From Luteirhabdus pelagi (GTDB taxonomy: Bacteria > Bacteroidota > Bacteroidia > Flavobacteriales > Flavobacteriaceae), in the NCBI RefSeq assembly GCF_016827595.1, contig NZ_JAECMS010000003.1, positions 186,001-250,000 on the forward strand: a DNA stretch of 64,000 nucleotides. Direction: 5' to 3'. Shown here piece after piece: positions 6,747-15,866 of the stretch. Both the position numbers and the translations under genes were made by a program. The notes below the pieces were generated by a model. It had not been told where the DNA came from, ran no database searches, and was given only the letters and a program-made list of their open reading frames with translations. Position 1 is the first letter of the stretch, and the number at the start of each line of letters is the position of its first letter.

Positions 6747-8285
6747 TTAATCGCAACTAATCTGTTGGACCTCTGCTTGATCGAATATCGTTCCTCCGTA
6801 AAATTCGTAGCAACGCTCGTAGTAAATATAGTTGTAGTCTATCTCTTTGACGAACTCATATTCGCCAGCACCTATCTGGCTTTCAAAGATTATAGAAACA
6901 TCGTGTGCTCCGTTTGGTGGTCGATGTGAAACACGGTCATCTTGATTTAAGTAATAACTTTGACCGTTATAAACGATATCGCTATTCTGCCCTTTGTACT
7001 TAAAATGGAATCGGGTATCATGAAAAGAGTTGTTTTCAACTGTAATTTCATCATGCACAAATCCGAAGTTTCCACATTCTTCGACCGTATATTCAGTAGT
7101 ATATCCCATTTTGGCTAAGGAATGGTCTTTCAAATAGCGTATGGTGTACCCAATGGGCACACCGGGATTGTCGCGACTGTATACAGCATTTTCACCCGTA
7201 ATGATATGACTTATAGAGCCAGGACCTTCTTCTATGTTGGCGGTTTCAATGGCGCTTACCGCTACTTCCGCATTACCGCCAATAGTTATCACGCTCAAAG
7301 AAGAATTATTCAGCACAGATTCGTATGATACATTTATGTCGCCGCTACCACTATTTACACCCGTAGCATAATCTAAAACCGCTGCTACATCGATATCATA
7401 ATTCACATTTGAGGTTTCCATTCGTATCATTATGATGCGGCCATAATTTACACTACTCACATACGCCGGGGGTGTACTGTTATTTAAAACAGTTGTAACA
7501 TCATCCAATGAAACATTTGGGCCGAAAACAGCAGATGGAGTACTGGGAGCATCCATTTTCACAGTGTAGAAAACCTGTTTAAACGCAATGGAAGCAACCC
7601 GACTTTCGGTACTGCTTTCAAATTGTAATTGCGATGCAAAGGAGCCTGTCGCCCATTGGGCATTAAGTCCGATATCCATTCCCAATTGTACAGATGAATA
7701 AGAGGTTGCCGATTGATAGGTAGAATTTGCAGCATTCACATAGCCTTCTTCATAGGCATTATCGTTCCACCATTGCAAGGCGTTATCGATACTGGGCTGT
7801 ACACTTGAGTTTTGTGGATTCTCGATATTAAGAACCCCTTGATCTCCCATACCCGGAAGATCGATGGTCAATGTCATGGGCGAGCGGTCCAATGTTATTA
7901 GATTTGGCGATCCATCCAACATATTTTGATCTCCAGCCACCAAAGCTCCAGGAAAGATTACATCATTTGTCGGACGTAAAATGGCAACATCTTCATAGTT
8001 GGATGCAAGACTATAGTCTTCAATCTGGCAATCGAATACGGTTCCTTGATCGGGATTGGAAGTGGATTCGGAAGTTTCCAATAAGGTTCGTTGACTGGAA
8101 CTGCCTCCCGTATCTTGTACATTCAACATTTCATTTGGGTCGTACGCTAATCCTCTAAGATAGGCATCGATATCTCCCGCCTCCGGATTTGTAGAAGATT
8201 CCTGTTCATCTTTACTGCAAGACTGTAAGCACAGCACTATCACAAGTAATGATAGCATAGTAGAAATTAGTTTATTCGGTTTCAT
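6747..8285 (-). CDS. cholesterol-dependent-cytolysin-like lipoprotein (thiol-activated cytolysin family)
   Basis: A 512-residue protein with a lipoprotein signal peptide (lipobox LQSC, Cys23). Conserved pore-former blocks appear in family order: IFPGALVAGDQNMLDG (110-125), LITLDRSPMTLTIDLPGM (129-146), FKQVFYTVKMDAPSTP (235-250), PPAYVSSVNYGRIIMIRMET (272-291), ITIGGNAE (333-340) and NPGVPIGYTIRYLKDHSLA (373-391), then a domain-4-like C-terminus. The Trp-rich undecapeptide (ECTGLAWEWWR in classical toxins) is absent; the equivalent area around residues 465-482 has no Trp. It therefore resembles the undecapeptide-less CDC-like proteins of Bacteroidota. No second cytolysin-like partner gene adjoins it. 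It is divergent from a TPR/HTH regulator. Confidence 0.85.
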   Translation of the reverse strand: MKPNKLISTMLSLLVIVLCLQSCSKDEQESSTNPEAGDIDAYLRGLAYDPNEMLNVQDTGGSSSQRTLLETSESTSNPDQGTVFDCQIEDYSLASNYEDVAILRPTNDVIFPGALVAGDQNMLDGSPNLITLDRSPMTLTIDLPGMGDQGVLNIENPQNSSVQPSIDNALQWWNDNAYEEGYVNAANSTYQSATSYSSVQLGMDIGLNAQWATGSFASQLQFESSTESRVASIAFKQVFYTVKMDAPSTPSAVFGPNVSLDDVTTVLNNSTPPAYVSSVNYGRIIMIRMETSNVNYDIDVAAVLDYATGVNSGSGDINVSYESVLNNSSLSVITIGGNAEVAVSAIETANIEEGPGSISHIITGENAVYSRDNPGVPIGYTIRYLKDHSLAKMGYTTEYTVEECGNFGFVHDEITVENNSFHDTRFHFKYKGQNSDIVYNGQSYYLNQDDRVSHRPPNGAHDVSIIFESQIGAGEYEFVKEIDYNYIYYERCYEFYGGTIFDQAEVQQISCD

Positions 8286-8350
8286 AATATAGTGTATAAG
8301 TGATTTTTGATAAATGTACTCTGTAACACTTCCGAATGAGGTAAAATAGG

Positions 8351-8485
8351 CATGGACAAACCATGGACAACTATAAAAATACGAGATACTACGTAGGAAT
8401 AATTAATACTTAAATATTTGTATACCAGATAGTTAAATCTTTTTTTTGCTCTTTTGAGAAAATTGACACATGGACAATACTTTTA
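8351..8485. promoter_or_regulatory. divergent regulatory region with three CATGGACAA boxes
   Basis: The 9-mer CATGGACAA occurs at 8351-8359, 8362-8370 (11-bp spacing, same helical face) and 8469-8477. The third copy directly abuts TACTTTTA (8478-8485), a one-mismatch -7 element for the TPR regulator gene, which has TTTTG at 8452-8456 as a -33 element 21 bp upstream. The first two lie about 65-85 bp upstream of the cytolysin-like start, where that gene's promoter would be. The repeats look like operator sites shared by both genes. Confidence 0.5.
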
Positions 8486-8544
8486 GCACTAATCATCTCT
8501 AATTCAATGAAATACCGTACTTTAGAGAATGAAAATCCATATGC

Positions 8545-10284
8545 ATGAAACGAGTTTTACTTTGTTTTTTATTTCTTTCTTCCATTATAACCCTCAATGC
8601 ACAGGAACGACAGAATATTGATAGTCTTTACAGAATCATTAGAAGCGCTCCAACCATTTCTGAAAAATTGGCAACCTATAGACAGGTTATCAATCATCAT
8701 GTTGGGCATGAGCCTAAAGCAGCCAAAAAAGTTTTGGATACCATGACACGATTGGCTGCAAGGGATCAAAATAATCGGGAAAGCCAGGGGTATTTGGCAC
8801 TTAGCAAAGGCCTTTATTTCGGCACACTGTCCAATTTGAAGGAATCGCAAAAAAACTATAAGAATGCAGTTAGGCATTTTGAAGCTTCGGGAAGCATAAA
8901 AAACAAATCCCTAGCCCTAGGAAATCTCGGTATAAGCTTTAGAAGAATGGGTGATTTTGAAGCAGCAATTGAATATACTATTAAAGCTATTAAACTTAAG
9001 GATTCTCTTGGTTTTAAACCCAGTTACCTGGCAAGGGATTATATTACACTAGGCAGTATTTATGGCGATCTGAATAGGTTGGAAGATTCGAATAAACAGT
9101 TCGAAAAAGCCTTAAAAATTTATAAGGAAGAAGGTAATGCCACATTTGAAGCGCATCTACAGAACAATCTGGGTATCAATTATTCCAAGCTCGAAAATTA
9201 TGAGGTTGCAGAGCAATACCTGTTGGCTGCAAAATCGCTTTATGAAAGAGAAGGCATGTCCTTCTATATAACCACTAATGGCTTGGCACTCGGTAATTTG
9301 TATAAATTTCAGAAAGCTTATTCAAAAGCCTTGCCCTATTTTGAAATAGTGGTAGAAGGCGGTAGAAAAGTTCAACATTCTGAATTAGAGGCAAGAGGAA
9401 ATAAGGGATTGGGAAGTGTCTACTTAGCATTGGAAGACTATGAAAAGGCACTCCCCTTTCTTCAAAAATCGTTAGCGCATAACCAAAAGGCGGCAGCATA
9501 TAATGCGATGGCCACGGATTATGGTCAGTTGGCTAAAATATATGCTGCCCTCGGTGATTATAAGAATGCCTATGAAAGTAGCGAGCATCATTTCAATATG
9601 CGAGATAGTATCACGGGAAGGGAAAACATGGAGCGCTTTGATGAGCTTCAGGTAAAATATGAAACTTCACAAAAAGAAGCTGAAATTGAATTACTTAACA
9701 AAGATTTGAAAGTAAAGAAATTGGGCAATACCCTATACGGCATTGGGTTGGTATCGCTTTTAGTCATTGCAAGCCTCTTGTATTACAGCTTTCTTCAAAA
9801 GCAGCGGAAGAAGGACTTGAAACGGAGCCAGCGTGAAGCAATACTGCAGCAGGAATTAGCTTTCCGAAAAAAGGAACTCACTTCCCAAACCCTTCATCTG
9901 GTTCAAAAAAACTCTTTTATAGAGGAACTGACGGAAGGTATAAAGGATTTAAAGAAAGCTCCTTCCGATGTTTCTAAAAACAGCAAACGTCTTCTTCTTT
10001 TACTAAAAAAGGAGAAAGCTTCAGAAAAAGACTGGGAAGCCTTCAAAAACTATTTCAGTGAAGTGCATGAATCCTTCTATTCAAAATTGAAGGATAATTC
10101 GCCTTCCATCACCGAAAAAGAGATTCGATTGGCGACATTTCTTCGTATGAATCTTTCAACCAAGGAAATAGCAACTATCTTAAATGTACTTCCAGATACT
10201 ATTCTAAAAGCGAAATACCGCTTAAAGAAAAAACTTAATCTCGATAGGTCGGAAGATTTGTTGGAGTTTTTAAATACCTTATAA
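8545..10284 (+). CDS. TPR-repeat membrane protein with C-terminal HTH
   Basis: A 579-residue one-span regulator. Residues 1-19 are a signal peptide, residues ~80-350 are tetratricopeptide repeats predicted to lie in the periplasm, and a membrane helix spans ~394-416. A cytoplasmic coiled coil of about 60 residues follows, ending in a LuxR-like helix-turn-helix at ~520-575 (ITEKEIRLATFLRMNLSTKEIA, then DTILKAKYRLKKKL). The architecture is common in Flavobacteriia and fits a periplasmic sensor that controls transcription directly. It is divergent from the cytolysin-like gene, which is its most likely target. Confidence 0.8.
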   Translation: MKRVLLCFLFLSSIITLNAQERQNIDSLYRIIRSAPTISEKLATYRQVINHHVGHEPKAAKKVLDTMTRLAARDQNNRESQGYLALSKGLYFGTLSNLKESQKNYKNAVRHFEASGSIKNKSLALGNLGISFRRMGDFEAAIEYTIKAIKLKDSLGFKPSYLARDYITLGSIYGDLNRLEDSNKQFEKALKIYKEEGNATFEAHLQNNLGINYSKLENYEVAEQYLLAAKSLYEREGMSFYITTNGLALGNLYKFQKAYSKALPYFEIVVEGGRKVQHSELEARGNKGLGSVYLALEDYEKALPFLQKSLAHNQKAAAYNAMATDYGQLAKIYAALGDYKNAYESSEHHFNMRDSITGRENMERFDELQVKYETSQKEAEIELLNKDLKVKKLGNTLYGIGLVSLLVIASLLYYSFLQKQRKKDLKRSQREAILQQELAFRKKELTSQTLHLVQKNSFIEELTEGIKDLKKAPSDVSKNSKRLLLLLKKEKASEKDWEAFKNYFSEVHESFYSKLKDNSPSITEKEIRLATFLRMNLSTKEIATILNVLPDTILKAKYRLKKKLNLDRSEDLLEFLNTL

Positions 10285-10294
10285 AATCCTTCTG

Positions 10295-10302
10295 TATTTT
10301 TG
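10295..10302 (+). promoter_or_regulatory. -7 element of the DCC-protein gene
   Basis: TATTTTTG is an exact TAnnTTTG match ending 4 bp before the ATG at 10307. No clear TTG lies at the expected -33 distance. If used, the transcript would have almost no leader. Confidence 0.4.
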
Positions 10303-10306
10303 TGGC

Positions 10307-10756
10307 ATGCAAGAAAATGGCAAAAAAATTATCCTTTTCGATGGTGTCTGCAATTTATGCAATAGCAGTATTGTTTTCATTATTAAGCGTGACAAAAGGG
10401 ATATGTTTCGCTTCGCTGCGCTTCAGGAAAGTATCGGACAAGCATTAATCGCCAAGCATAACATCGATACTTCCAAAACCGATTCCATTATCCTTGTCGA
10501 TGGCGATACCCATTACGAAAAATCGTCGGCAGCCCTACGCATCGCCAGGCATCTTTCAGGCGGATGGCCATTACTTTCCGCTTTTTTGATACTGCCCAAA
10601 TTCATTAGGAATGCCGTATATGATTATATCGCAAAGAACCGCTATAAGTGGTTTGGAAAGAAAGAGAGCTGCATGATCCCAACGCCGGAGTTGAAGTCCA
10701 AGTTCCTATACGGCAATATATTACTTCACACTTCATCTAAGTTAACGCAACGTTAA
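10307..10756 (+). CDS. DCC-family thiol-disulfide oxidoreductase-like protein (DUF393)
   Basis: A 149-residue protein of the DCC family. The defining motif FDGVCNLCN at about residues 11-19 contains a CxxC pair (Cys15, Cys18) after the conserved Asp, at the end of the first beta strand of a thioredoxin-like fold. The Cys pair suggests a redox role, but the family's reaction is not established. It is 22 bp downstream of the TPR regulator and has its own promoter-like element. Confidence 0.85.
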   Translation: MQENGKKIILFDGVCNLCNSSIVFIIKRDKRDMFRFAALQESIGQALIAKHNIDTSKTDSIILVDGDTHYEKSSAALRIARHLSGGWPLLSAFLILPKFIRNAVYDYIAKNRYKWFGKKESCMIPTPELKSKFLYGNILLHTSSKLTQR

Positions 10757-10802
10757 CGCACCTTCATAATTCTTCTAATAGATCGGGGTTAACGTATTTT
10801 TA
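10741..10802 (+). promoter_or_regulatory. promoter and direct-repeat operator of the two-component operon
   Basis: GTTAACG occurs at 10741-10747, 10752-10758 (start-to-start 11 bp, with the 9-mer GTTAACGCA repeated exactly) and 10788-10794. The last copy abuts TATTTTTA at 10795-10802, a one-mismatch -7 element ending 4 bp before the histidine kinase ATG. Direct repeats one helical turn apart are the usual binding pattern of OmpR/PhoB-type response regulators, so autoregulation is likely. Confidence 0.5.
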
Positions 10803-10806
10803 GCCC

Positions 10807-12192
10807 ATGCAATCGAAATCGAAGTTACTGGTTATTTTTTCAATTTTCACCCTAATAGCACTTATCGCTATTCAGGGATACCTTATTTATAATACTTATG
10901 AACTGAAGCAAAAAACGATTACGATCGATGCGCGAAATGCTATTGCCAAGGTCTACAATACTCCAGAAGTAGATAGTATTGCATGGTTATATAGAAACGA
11001 TTTCCTTTCCAATTTAGAGCTATATAAGCAAAAGGAAATATCGAAACAAGAACTTGTTAACCGCTTAGAGAGAAAATCCGAAGCTATAAATCCCGGTTTC
11101 ACAACCTTGTTTAACACTGGGTTGCAAGAGTATCATGACAAATTTGATGTTCAAATTAAAAAAATCGTTACGTCAATCTCAATTACCGACTCTATTGGAA
11201 ATACCGAAAATCTCTATCCCCTAAAGGATCAAGATACCATCTTACTCCTAGGAAAATCCTTTGCTCAGGAGGATGGACTTCTTATCAACAATAGTACATG
11301 GCAAAAGGACCACGAAATTGAAATGCCGAAAGGTGTTCAAACCGTCGACTTAAATTTCAAGTCTAGCATCTATATGAACATTACCAATTGGAATGCTCTT
11401 TTACTGCGTGAACTCTCAGGTTTGCTGATTGCCGCCAGTGCACTACTCCTCTTTGTGGTAGCGCTCTTTTATTACTCCCTTCAAAATTTGATGAAGCAGA
11501 AGCGCGTAGCGGAAATAAAAACCGATTTTATAAATAATATTACCCACGAATTAAAGACACCGCTCTCCACCCTATCCTTGGCAACCAAGACGCTTACGAG
11601 CGAGCAGGCGAAGCAGAATGAAACTATGCGGAATGAAGCTATACAGATAATTGAGCGTCAGAATAGCCGTCTTCAGAATCTGATTGATCAAGTATTGAAA
11701 AGTAGTCTTGGCTATCAACAGATTCAGTTATCGAAAGAAGAGTTTAATCCTAGCGTCTTTTTAAATCGACTTATGGAAGACTATAAATTATCGTTGGATA
11801 AGGAAGTAGATATTCTAAAGAACATCGATAACACAGGTTTAACGCTAACAGCGGACCCTTTCTTTCTAGGTACGGCGATTATCAATATCCTGAATAATGC
11901 CGTGAAATATGGAGGCTCGGAACTCGTCTTCACCTACGATATCGAAAAGGAAACCAACCAGCACCGTATTTCAATATCGGATAATGGCATTGGAATTTCA
12001 AAAAAATATCAGAAATACATCTTCGATAAGTTTTTCAGAATAGGTGAAAAGAACAAGCACAATTACAAAGGGTTAGGGCTTGGATTATATTACACCAAGC
12101 AGATAATCATCGCCCATGAAGGGAACATTTCAGTAGAAAGTGAAACCGGAGAGCGCACAACCTTCACCATAAAACTTCCTATTATATCATGA
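10807..12192 (+). CDS. sensor histidine kinase
   Basis: A 461-residue membrane kinase. Membrane helices at ~8-29 and ~200-225 flank a periplasmic sensor of about 170 residues. The cytoplasmic part has HisKA with the H-box NNITHELKTPLS (His247), N-box NILNNAVKYGG (360-370), G1 DNGIGI (392-397), F-box region and G2 GLGLGLY (422-428). No HAMP domain is obvious between the second helix and the H-box. The stop codon overlaps the response regulator start by 4 bp (ATGA), so the pair is translationally coupled. The signal is unknown. Confidence 0.93.
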   Translation: MQSKSKLLVIFSIFTLIALIAIQGYLIYNTYELKQKTITIDARNAIAKVYNTPEVDSIAWLYRNDFLSNLELYKQKEISKQELVNRLERKSEAINPGFTTLFNTGLQEYHDKFDVQIKKIVTSISITDSIGNTENLYPLKDQDTILLLGKSFAQEDGLLINNSTWQKDHEIEMPKGVQTVDLNFKSSIYMNITNWNALLLRELSGLLIAASALLLFVVALFYYSLQNLMKQKRVAEIKTDFINNITHELKTPLSTLSLATKTLTSEQAKQNETMRNEAIQIIERQNSRLQNLIDQVLKSSLGYQQIQLSKEEFNPSVFLNRLMEDYKLSLDKEVDILKNIDNTGLTLTADPFFLGTAIINILNNAVKYGGSELVFTYDIEKETNQHRISISDNGIGISKKYQKYIFDKFFRIGEKNKHNYKGLGLGLYYTKQIIIAHEGNISVESETGERTTFTIKLPIIS

Positions 12193-12884
12193 ACAGAATT
12201 TTACTTGCAGAAGACGACCACGATTTTGGAACCATGCTGAAGCAGTATCTGGAGCTGAATGGTTTTAATGTAACCTGGGGTAAAAATGGTGAAGAAGCAC
12301 ATACCCTATTTAGCGAAGGCGACTTCGACATCTGCGTGCTCGATATTATGATGCCCGTTATGGATGGCTTCACCTTGGCAAAAAAGATCATTGAAGCACG
12401 TCCCGACATTCCGTTCTTATTCCTTACGGCCCGCAAGACCAAAGAAGACCGTATTAAAGGATTGAAACTTGGCGCCGACGATTATGTGATAAAGCCTTTC
12501 GAGGCAGAAGAGCTAATCTTCAGAATAAAGAACATTATCAAACGCACCCAGCAACAAAATACGTTTCAAGAAAACTTGCCTGAGGACGAGCAAATCGAAC
12601 TAGCCTCCTATTCCTTCGATGTTAAAAATCTAGAACTAAAGCGAAAAGATGACATTCAAAAGTTAACGGGGCGTGAAGCTAAGTTGCTGTATTTCCTCTA
12701 TCAAAATAGGAACCGATTGATTCGTCGAGAAGAAATCCTTTCGGGCGTTTGGGGCAAAACAGACTTCTTCTCTGGAAGAAGTATGGATGTCTTCCTGAGC
12801 CGAATTCGAAAATATTTAAAAAATGACGATCGCATTAGCCTCGAAAGTGTTAGGGGTGTGGGATTGGAGTTTACTATTCAATAA
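12189..12884 (+). CDS. OmpR-family response regulator
   Basis: A 231-residue regulator. The receiver domain is at residues 1-120, with the acidic pair Asp9/Asp10, phospho-acceptor Asp52 in CVLDIMMPVMDG, the conserved Thr in LFLTARK and Lys in VIKPFEAEE. A winged-helix DNA-binding domain covers ~135-231 (LTGREAKLLYFLYQNRNRL, MDVFLSRIRKYL). It is the partner of the upstream kinase. The T9SS cargo gene starts only 30 bp downstream without an intervening terminator and may be co-transcribed. Confidence 0.95.
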   Translation: MNRILLAEDDHDFGTMLKQYLELNGFNVTWGKNGEEAHTLFSEGDFDICVLDIMMPVMDGFTLAKKIIEARPDIPFLFLTARKTKEDRIKGLKLGADDYVIKPFEAEELIFRIKNIIKRTQQQNTFQENLPEDEQIELASYSFDVKNLELKRKDDIQKLTGREAKLLYFLYQNRNRLIRREEILSGVWGKTDFFSGRSMDVFLSRIRKYLKNDDRISLESVRGVGLEFTIQ

Positions 12885-12914
12885 ATATCTAAATCAATAA
12901 TTCAACTAGTTATT

Positions 12915-15806
12915 ATGAAAACAATTACAAGATCAATTTTTCTTTGCTTGCTATTCTCTGTAGGGATGTTGCAGGCACAGGAGTACTTTGGAACCAACAC
13001 CTTTGGGGACGGAGGTATTGAAACTGCGCTAAATTCGGTGCAAAATAGTGAAGGGGTGGTATACACACCGGGATTATATTCTGGAACCATTACCGTAGGG
13101 ACAGAATCAATTACTTGGGCTGGTGGTAACGCCGATGGTTACGTTGCCTTGCATGACAGCGAAGGAAATCCATTGGATGTACTAGGATTTGGTGGCGGAT
13201 TTGACGATGTTGTTATCGACATCGCTATCGATGCTAACGATAATGTTTATCTAACGGGATATTTCCAAGGTGCCTTGGCCAGTAATCCATTTGATGCCGA
13301 TCCTGGGCCAGACGTATTCCCTTTATTACAACCAGCATTCGGACTTAGCCGCGATATGTTTGTAATAAAATTGGATAGCAACAACGATTTCGTATGGGCA
13401 AAGCAGATAAGCAATCCTTTCGGTTTTGGTGCCATTAACGAAGACGCTCAAACAATTGAATTGGACAGCGATGGTAATGTTTATATTGGAGGATCCTTCA
13501 TTTTAGCAGATTTCGATCCCGATCCTTCAGTCGATAATGTTGTATTTTCTGAAGATAGCAGTACAAAAGACGGTTTTATCTTAAAATTAGATGTTGATGG
13601 TAACTTCGTATGGGTAAAAACCCTTCCAGGTGCTGGCGGATTGGTTGAAGTTGAAGACATCGAGTTCGACGATAATGGCGACCTAGTAGTTCTGGGTCGT
13701 GTAGAAAATGTGGTCGATATGGATCCCGATGAAACCAACACCGATGAATATACCTCAGTAGGCGGAAACGATCTTTTTATGGCTAAATATGATGCCGATG
13801 GAAACTACATCTGGGGACAAGGTTTTGGAGGTCCAGGACTTGAGATCGGTAATGTAATTCGTGCCATTGGTTCCGAAATTTATGTTGGTGGAATGTTCTC
13901 AGCGGGAGCAGATCTAGACCCATCAGCGGGAGAAGAAATCCCAACGCCAAACGGAGGAGCACTGGATTCATTCTTCACCCAATTTGATAGCGATGGAAAC
14001 TTTCAATATACGTACGCGTTTGGAGGTGATGATGATACTGCTTTGGAAAACGTATTTTTTATTGCGGAAGGACCAAATGGCGATTTGTTTGTAAGTGGTT
14101 CCTTTAACGGAACAACAGATTTTGATGCCGGTACAGGAGAATCAACTACCACCGTTAATGGAGCAGCCGATAACTATATCATGCAACTAGGAACTGATGG
14201 TACATATAAAAACCATTGGACTGTTGGTGGTCCAAGCACAGAAGGAAACGCACATGTGCTTTTCAACGATGAGGACCAGATTATCACTTCGGGTATCTTT
14301 CAAGACAGTGTAGATTTTAATCCTTTATCGGGTGAAGATATTTTGACAAGTAATGGAAATCGCGATATTTATATTTCAAGGTTCTTTCCTTTTAACACTG
14401 GAAACGACAGTTGTAATGGTGCTATTCCTTTAACATGTGGTGAAACGGTTACTGGTGAAACAACTTTCGATACCGACAGCGGTGGAAATATCGCACCAGA
14501 TGAATTTTTCAGCTTTACGGGAACCGGCGATCCGCAAATTGTAACCATCTCATTGTGTGATGGTGGTACCGATTACGATTCCTTGCTCCGCGTATTCGAT
14601 AGCTGTGATCTGACAAATGAATTAGCGGTTAATGACGATGCATGTGGTGTACAGTCTGAAGTATCTTTTCTTTCCGATGGCACAAGTACCTACTTCATTA
14701 TGGTAGAAGGTTTTAACGATAACACAGGAAACTTCAGTTTAAACGTCTCGTGTATCACGCCTCCGGAGAACGATCAATGTGAAGGAGCACTTCCTATTGC
14801 CTGTGGTGAAACCATTACAGGTTCAACAGAAAACGCATCTATCGATTCTGACGCACCAGAGTGCAGTACAGCTATCACCGCACCAGGTGTTTGGTATGCC
14901 TTTACCGATGATAGTGGTTTGGCAGCAGATTACACTGTATCGTTATGTGATGGTGGAACGGACTTCGATAGCAAATTGACAGTGTATACAGGCGAATGTG
15001 GTACGTTGGTATGTGAAACGGATAATGATGATGCCTGTGGCCTACAATCTGAAGTTACCTTCAGCGGTGACGGCAATACCACGTATTATATCCTAGTTCA
15101 CGGCTTTGGAAGTGCAACCGGAAACTTTTCACTTAATATCGATTGTGCGCCCGTACCACCACCGAACGATATGATCGTAAATTCAATTGATGTCGATGAG
15201 CTTGGCTTTCCATACACCGATCCATCCGTAGCCATGCCAGCGGCAACCACAGAAGATGGTAGCCCGTTAAACTGTAATATCGATGGTGCCAATGGAGTTT
15301 GGTACAACTTTACGTCGGCAGGTGATGGCGATGCAACAGCGACTATTGTTTCTCCTGCAGGCGCTAGCTCCGTCACCTTTTACGAAGCACCTGATGAAAA
15401 TGCAACCGAAACCGATTTGGTATTGGTCGACCAAAATACGAACCAATGTGTTCCTGGAACTACAGCAACCATCAATACAACTGCTGGACAAGCATATTAT
15501 GTGTTTGTCGTGAATACAGGTGGGATTACAGATATCACAATAGATGGAAATTTCTTGAATACCGAGGATAACCAACTCGAAGGTTTCACCTTTTATCCAA
15601 ATCCTACCGATGCGATTCTAAATCTGAAGGCAAATGAGTCTATTGAAGCGATCAGCATTATTAATATGCTGGGTCAGACTGTGCTACAACAAAAGATTGG
15701 TAACACGCAATCGAGTGTGGATGTGTCGGCCTTGGCAACAGGTTCTTACTTGTTGCAAGTGAAGGCAAATGGCAATACAGGAACCTATCGCTTGATGATT
15801 CAATAG
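12915..15806 (+). CDS. large secreted T9SS cargo protein with beta-propeller-like and Cys-containing repeat domains
   Basis: A 963-residue protein. A signal peptide (cleavage after about residue 21, LQAQ) is followed by a ~470-residue region of SBBP-like repeats (motifs such as DSDGNVYIGGSF and DADGNYIWGQGFGG). Two copies of a Cys-containing ~120-residue beta domain follow at ~495-615 and ~617-740 (CGETVTGET / CGETITGST; SLCDGGTDYDSLLRVFD / SLCDGGTDFDSKLTVYT), then a third, diverged one. The final ~75 residues are a type A T9SS sorting domain (FYPNPTDAILNL, NMLGQTVLQQ, ATGSYLLQVKANG). It should be exported and surface-anchored or released; its ligand is unknown. It lies just downstream of the two-component system. 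Confidence 0.88.
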   Translation: MKTITRSIFLCLLFSVGMLQAQEYFGTNTFGDGGIETALNSVQNSEGVVYTPGLYSGTITVGTESITWAGGNADGYVALHDSEGNPLDVLGFGGGFDDVVIDIAIDANDNVYLTGYFQGALASNPFDADPGPDVFPLLQPAFGLSRDMFVIKLDSNNDFVWAKQISNPFGFGAINEDAQTIELDSDGNVYIGGSFILADFDPDPSVDNVVFSEDSSTKDGFILKLDVDGNFVWVKTLPGAGGLVEVEDIEFDDNGDLVVLGRVENVVDMDPDETNTDEYTSVGGNDLFMAKYDADGNYIWGQGFGGPGLEIGNVIRAIGSEIYVGGMFSAGADLDPSAGEEIPTPNGGALDSFFTQFDSDGNFQYTYAFGGDDDTALENVFFIAEGPNGDLFVSGSFNGTTDFDAGTGESTTTVNGAADNYIMQLGTDGTYKNHWTVGGPSTEGNAHVLFNDEDQIITSGIFQDSVDFNPLSGEDILTSNGNRDIYISRFFPFNTGNDSCNGAIPLTCGETVTGETTFDTDSGGNIAPDEFFSFTGTGDPQIVTISLCDGGTDYDSLLRVFDSCDLTNELAVNDDACGVQSEVSFLSDGTSTYFIMVEGFNDNTGNFSLNVSCITPPENDQCEGALPIACGETITGSTENASIDSDAPECSTAITAPGVWYAFTDDSGLAADYTVSLCDGGTDFDSKLTVYTGECGTLVCETDNDDACGLQSEVTFSGDGNTTYYILVHGFGSATGNFSLNIDCAPVPPPNDMIVNSIDVDELGFPYTDPSVAMPAATTEDGSPLNCNIDGANGVWYNFTSAGDGDATATIVSPAGASSVTFYEAPDENATETDLVLVDQNTNQCVPGTTATINTTAGQAYYVFVVNTGGITDITIDGNFLNTEDNQLEGFTFYPNPTDAILNLKANESIEAISIINMLGQTVLQQKIGNTQSSVDVSALATGSYLLQVKANGNTGTYRLMIQ

Positions 15807-15838
15807 CGTAGGGAAATGTAGTTTTTTTCAAGGGAAAG

Positions 15839-15866
15839 GCGGGCAAGAAATTGTCCGCTTTTTTAT
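15839..15866 (+). terminator. terminator after the T9SS cargo gene
   Basis: Stem GCGGGCAA, loop GAAA, stem TTGTCCGC (one G-U pair), then a run of six Ts. It lies 32 bp after the stop codon and its T-run reaches the stop of the convergent peptidase gene. Confidence 0.8.
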
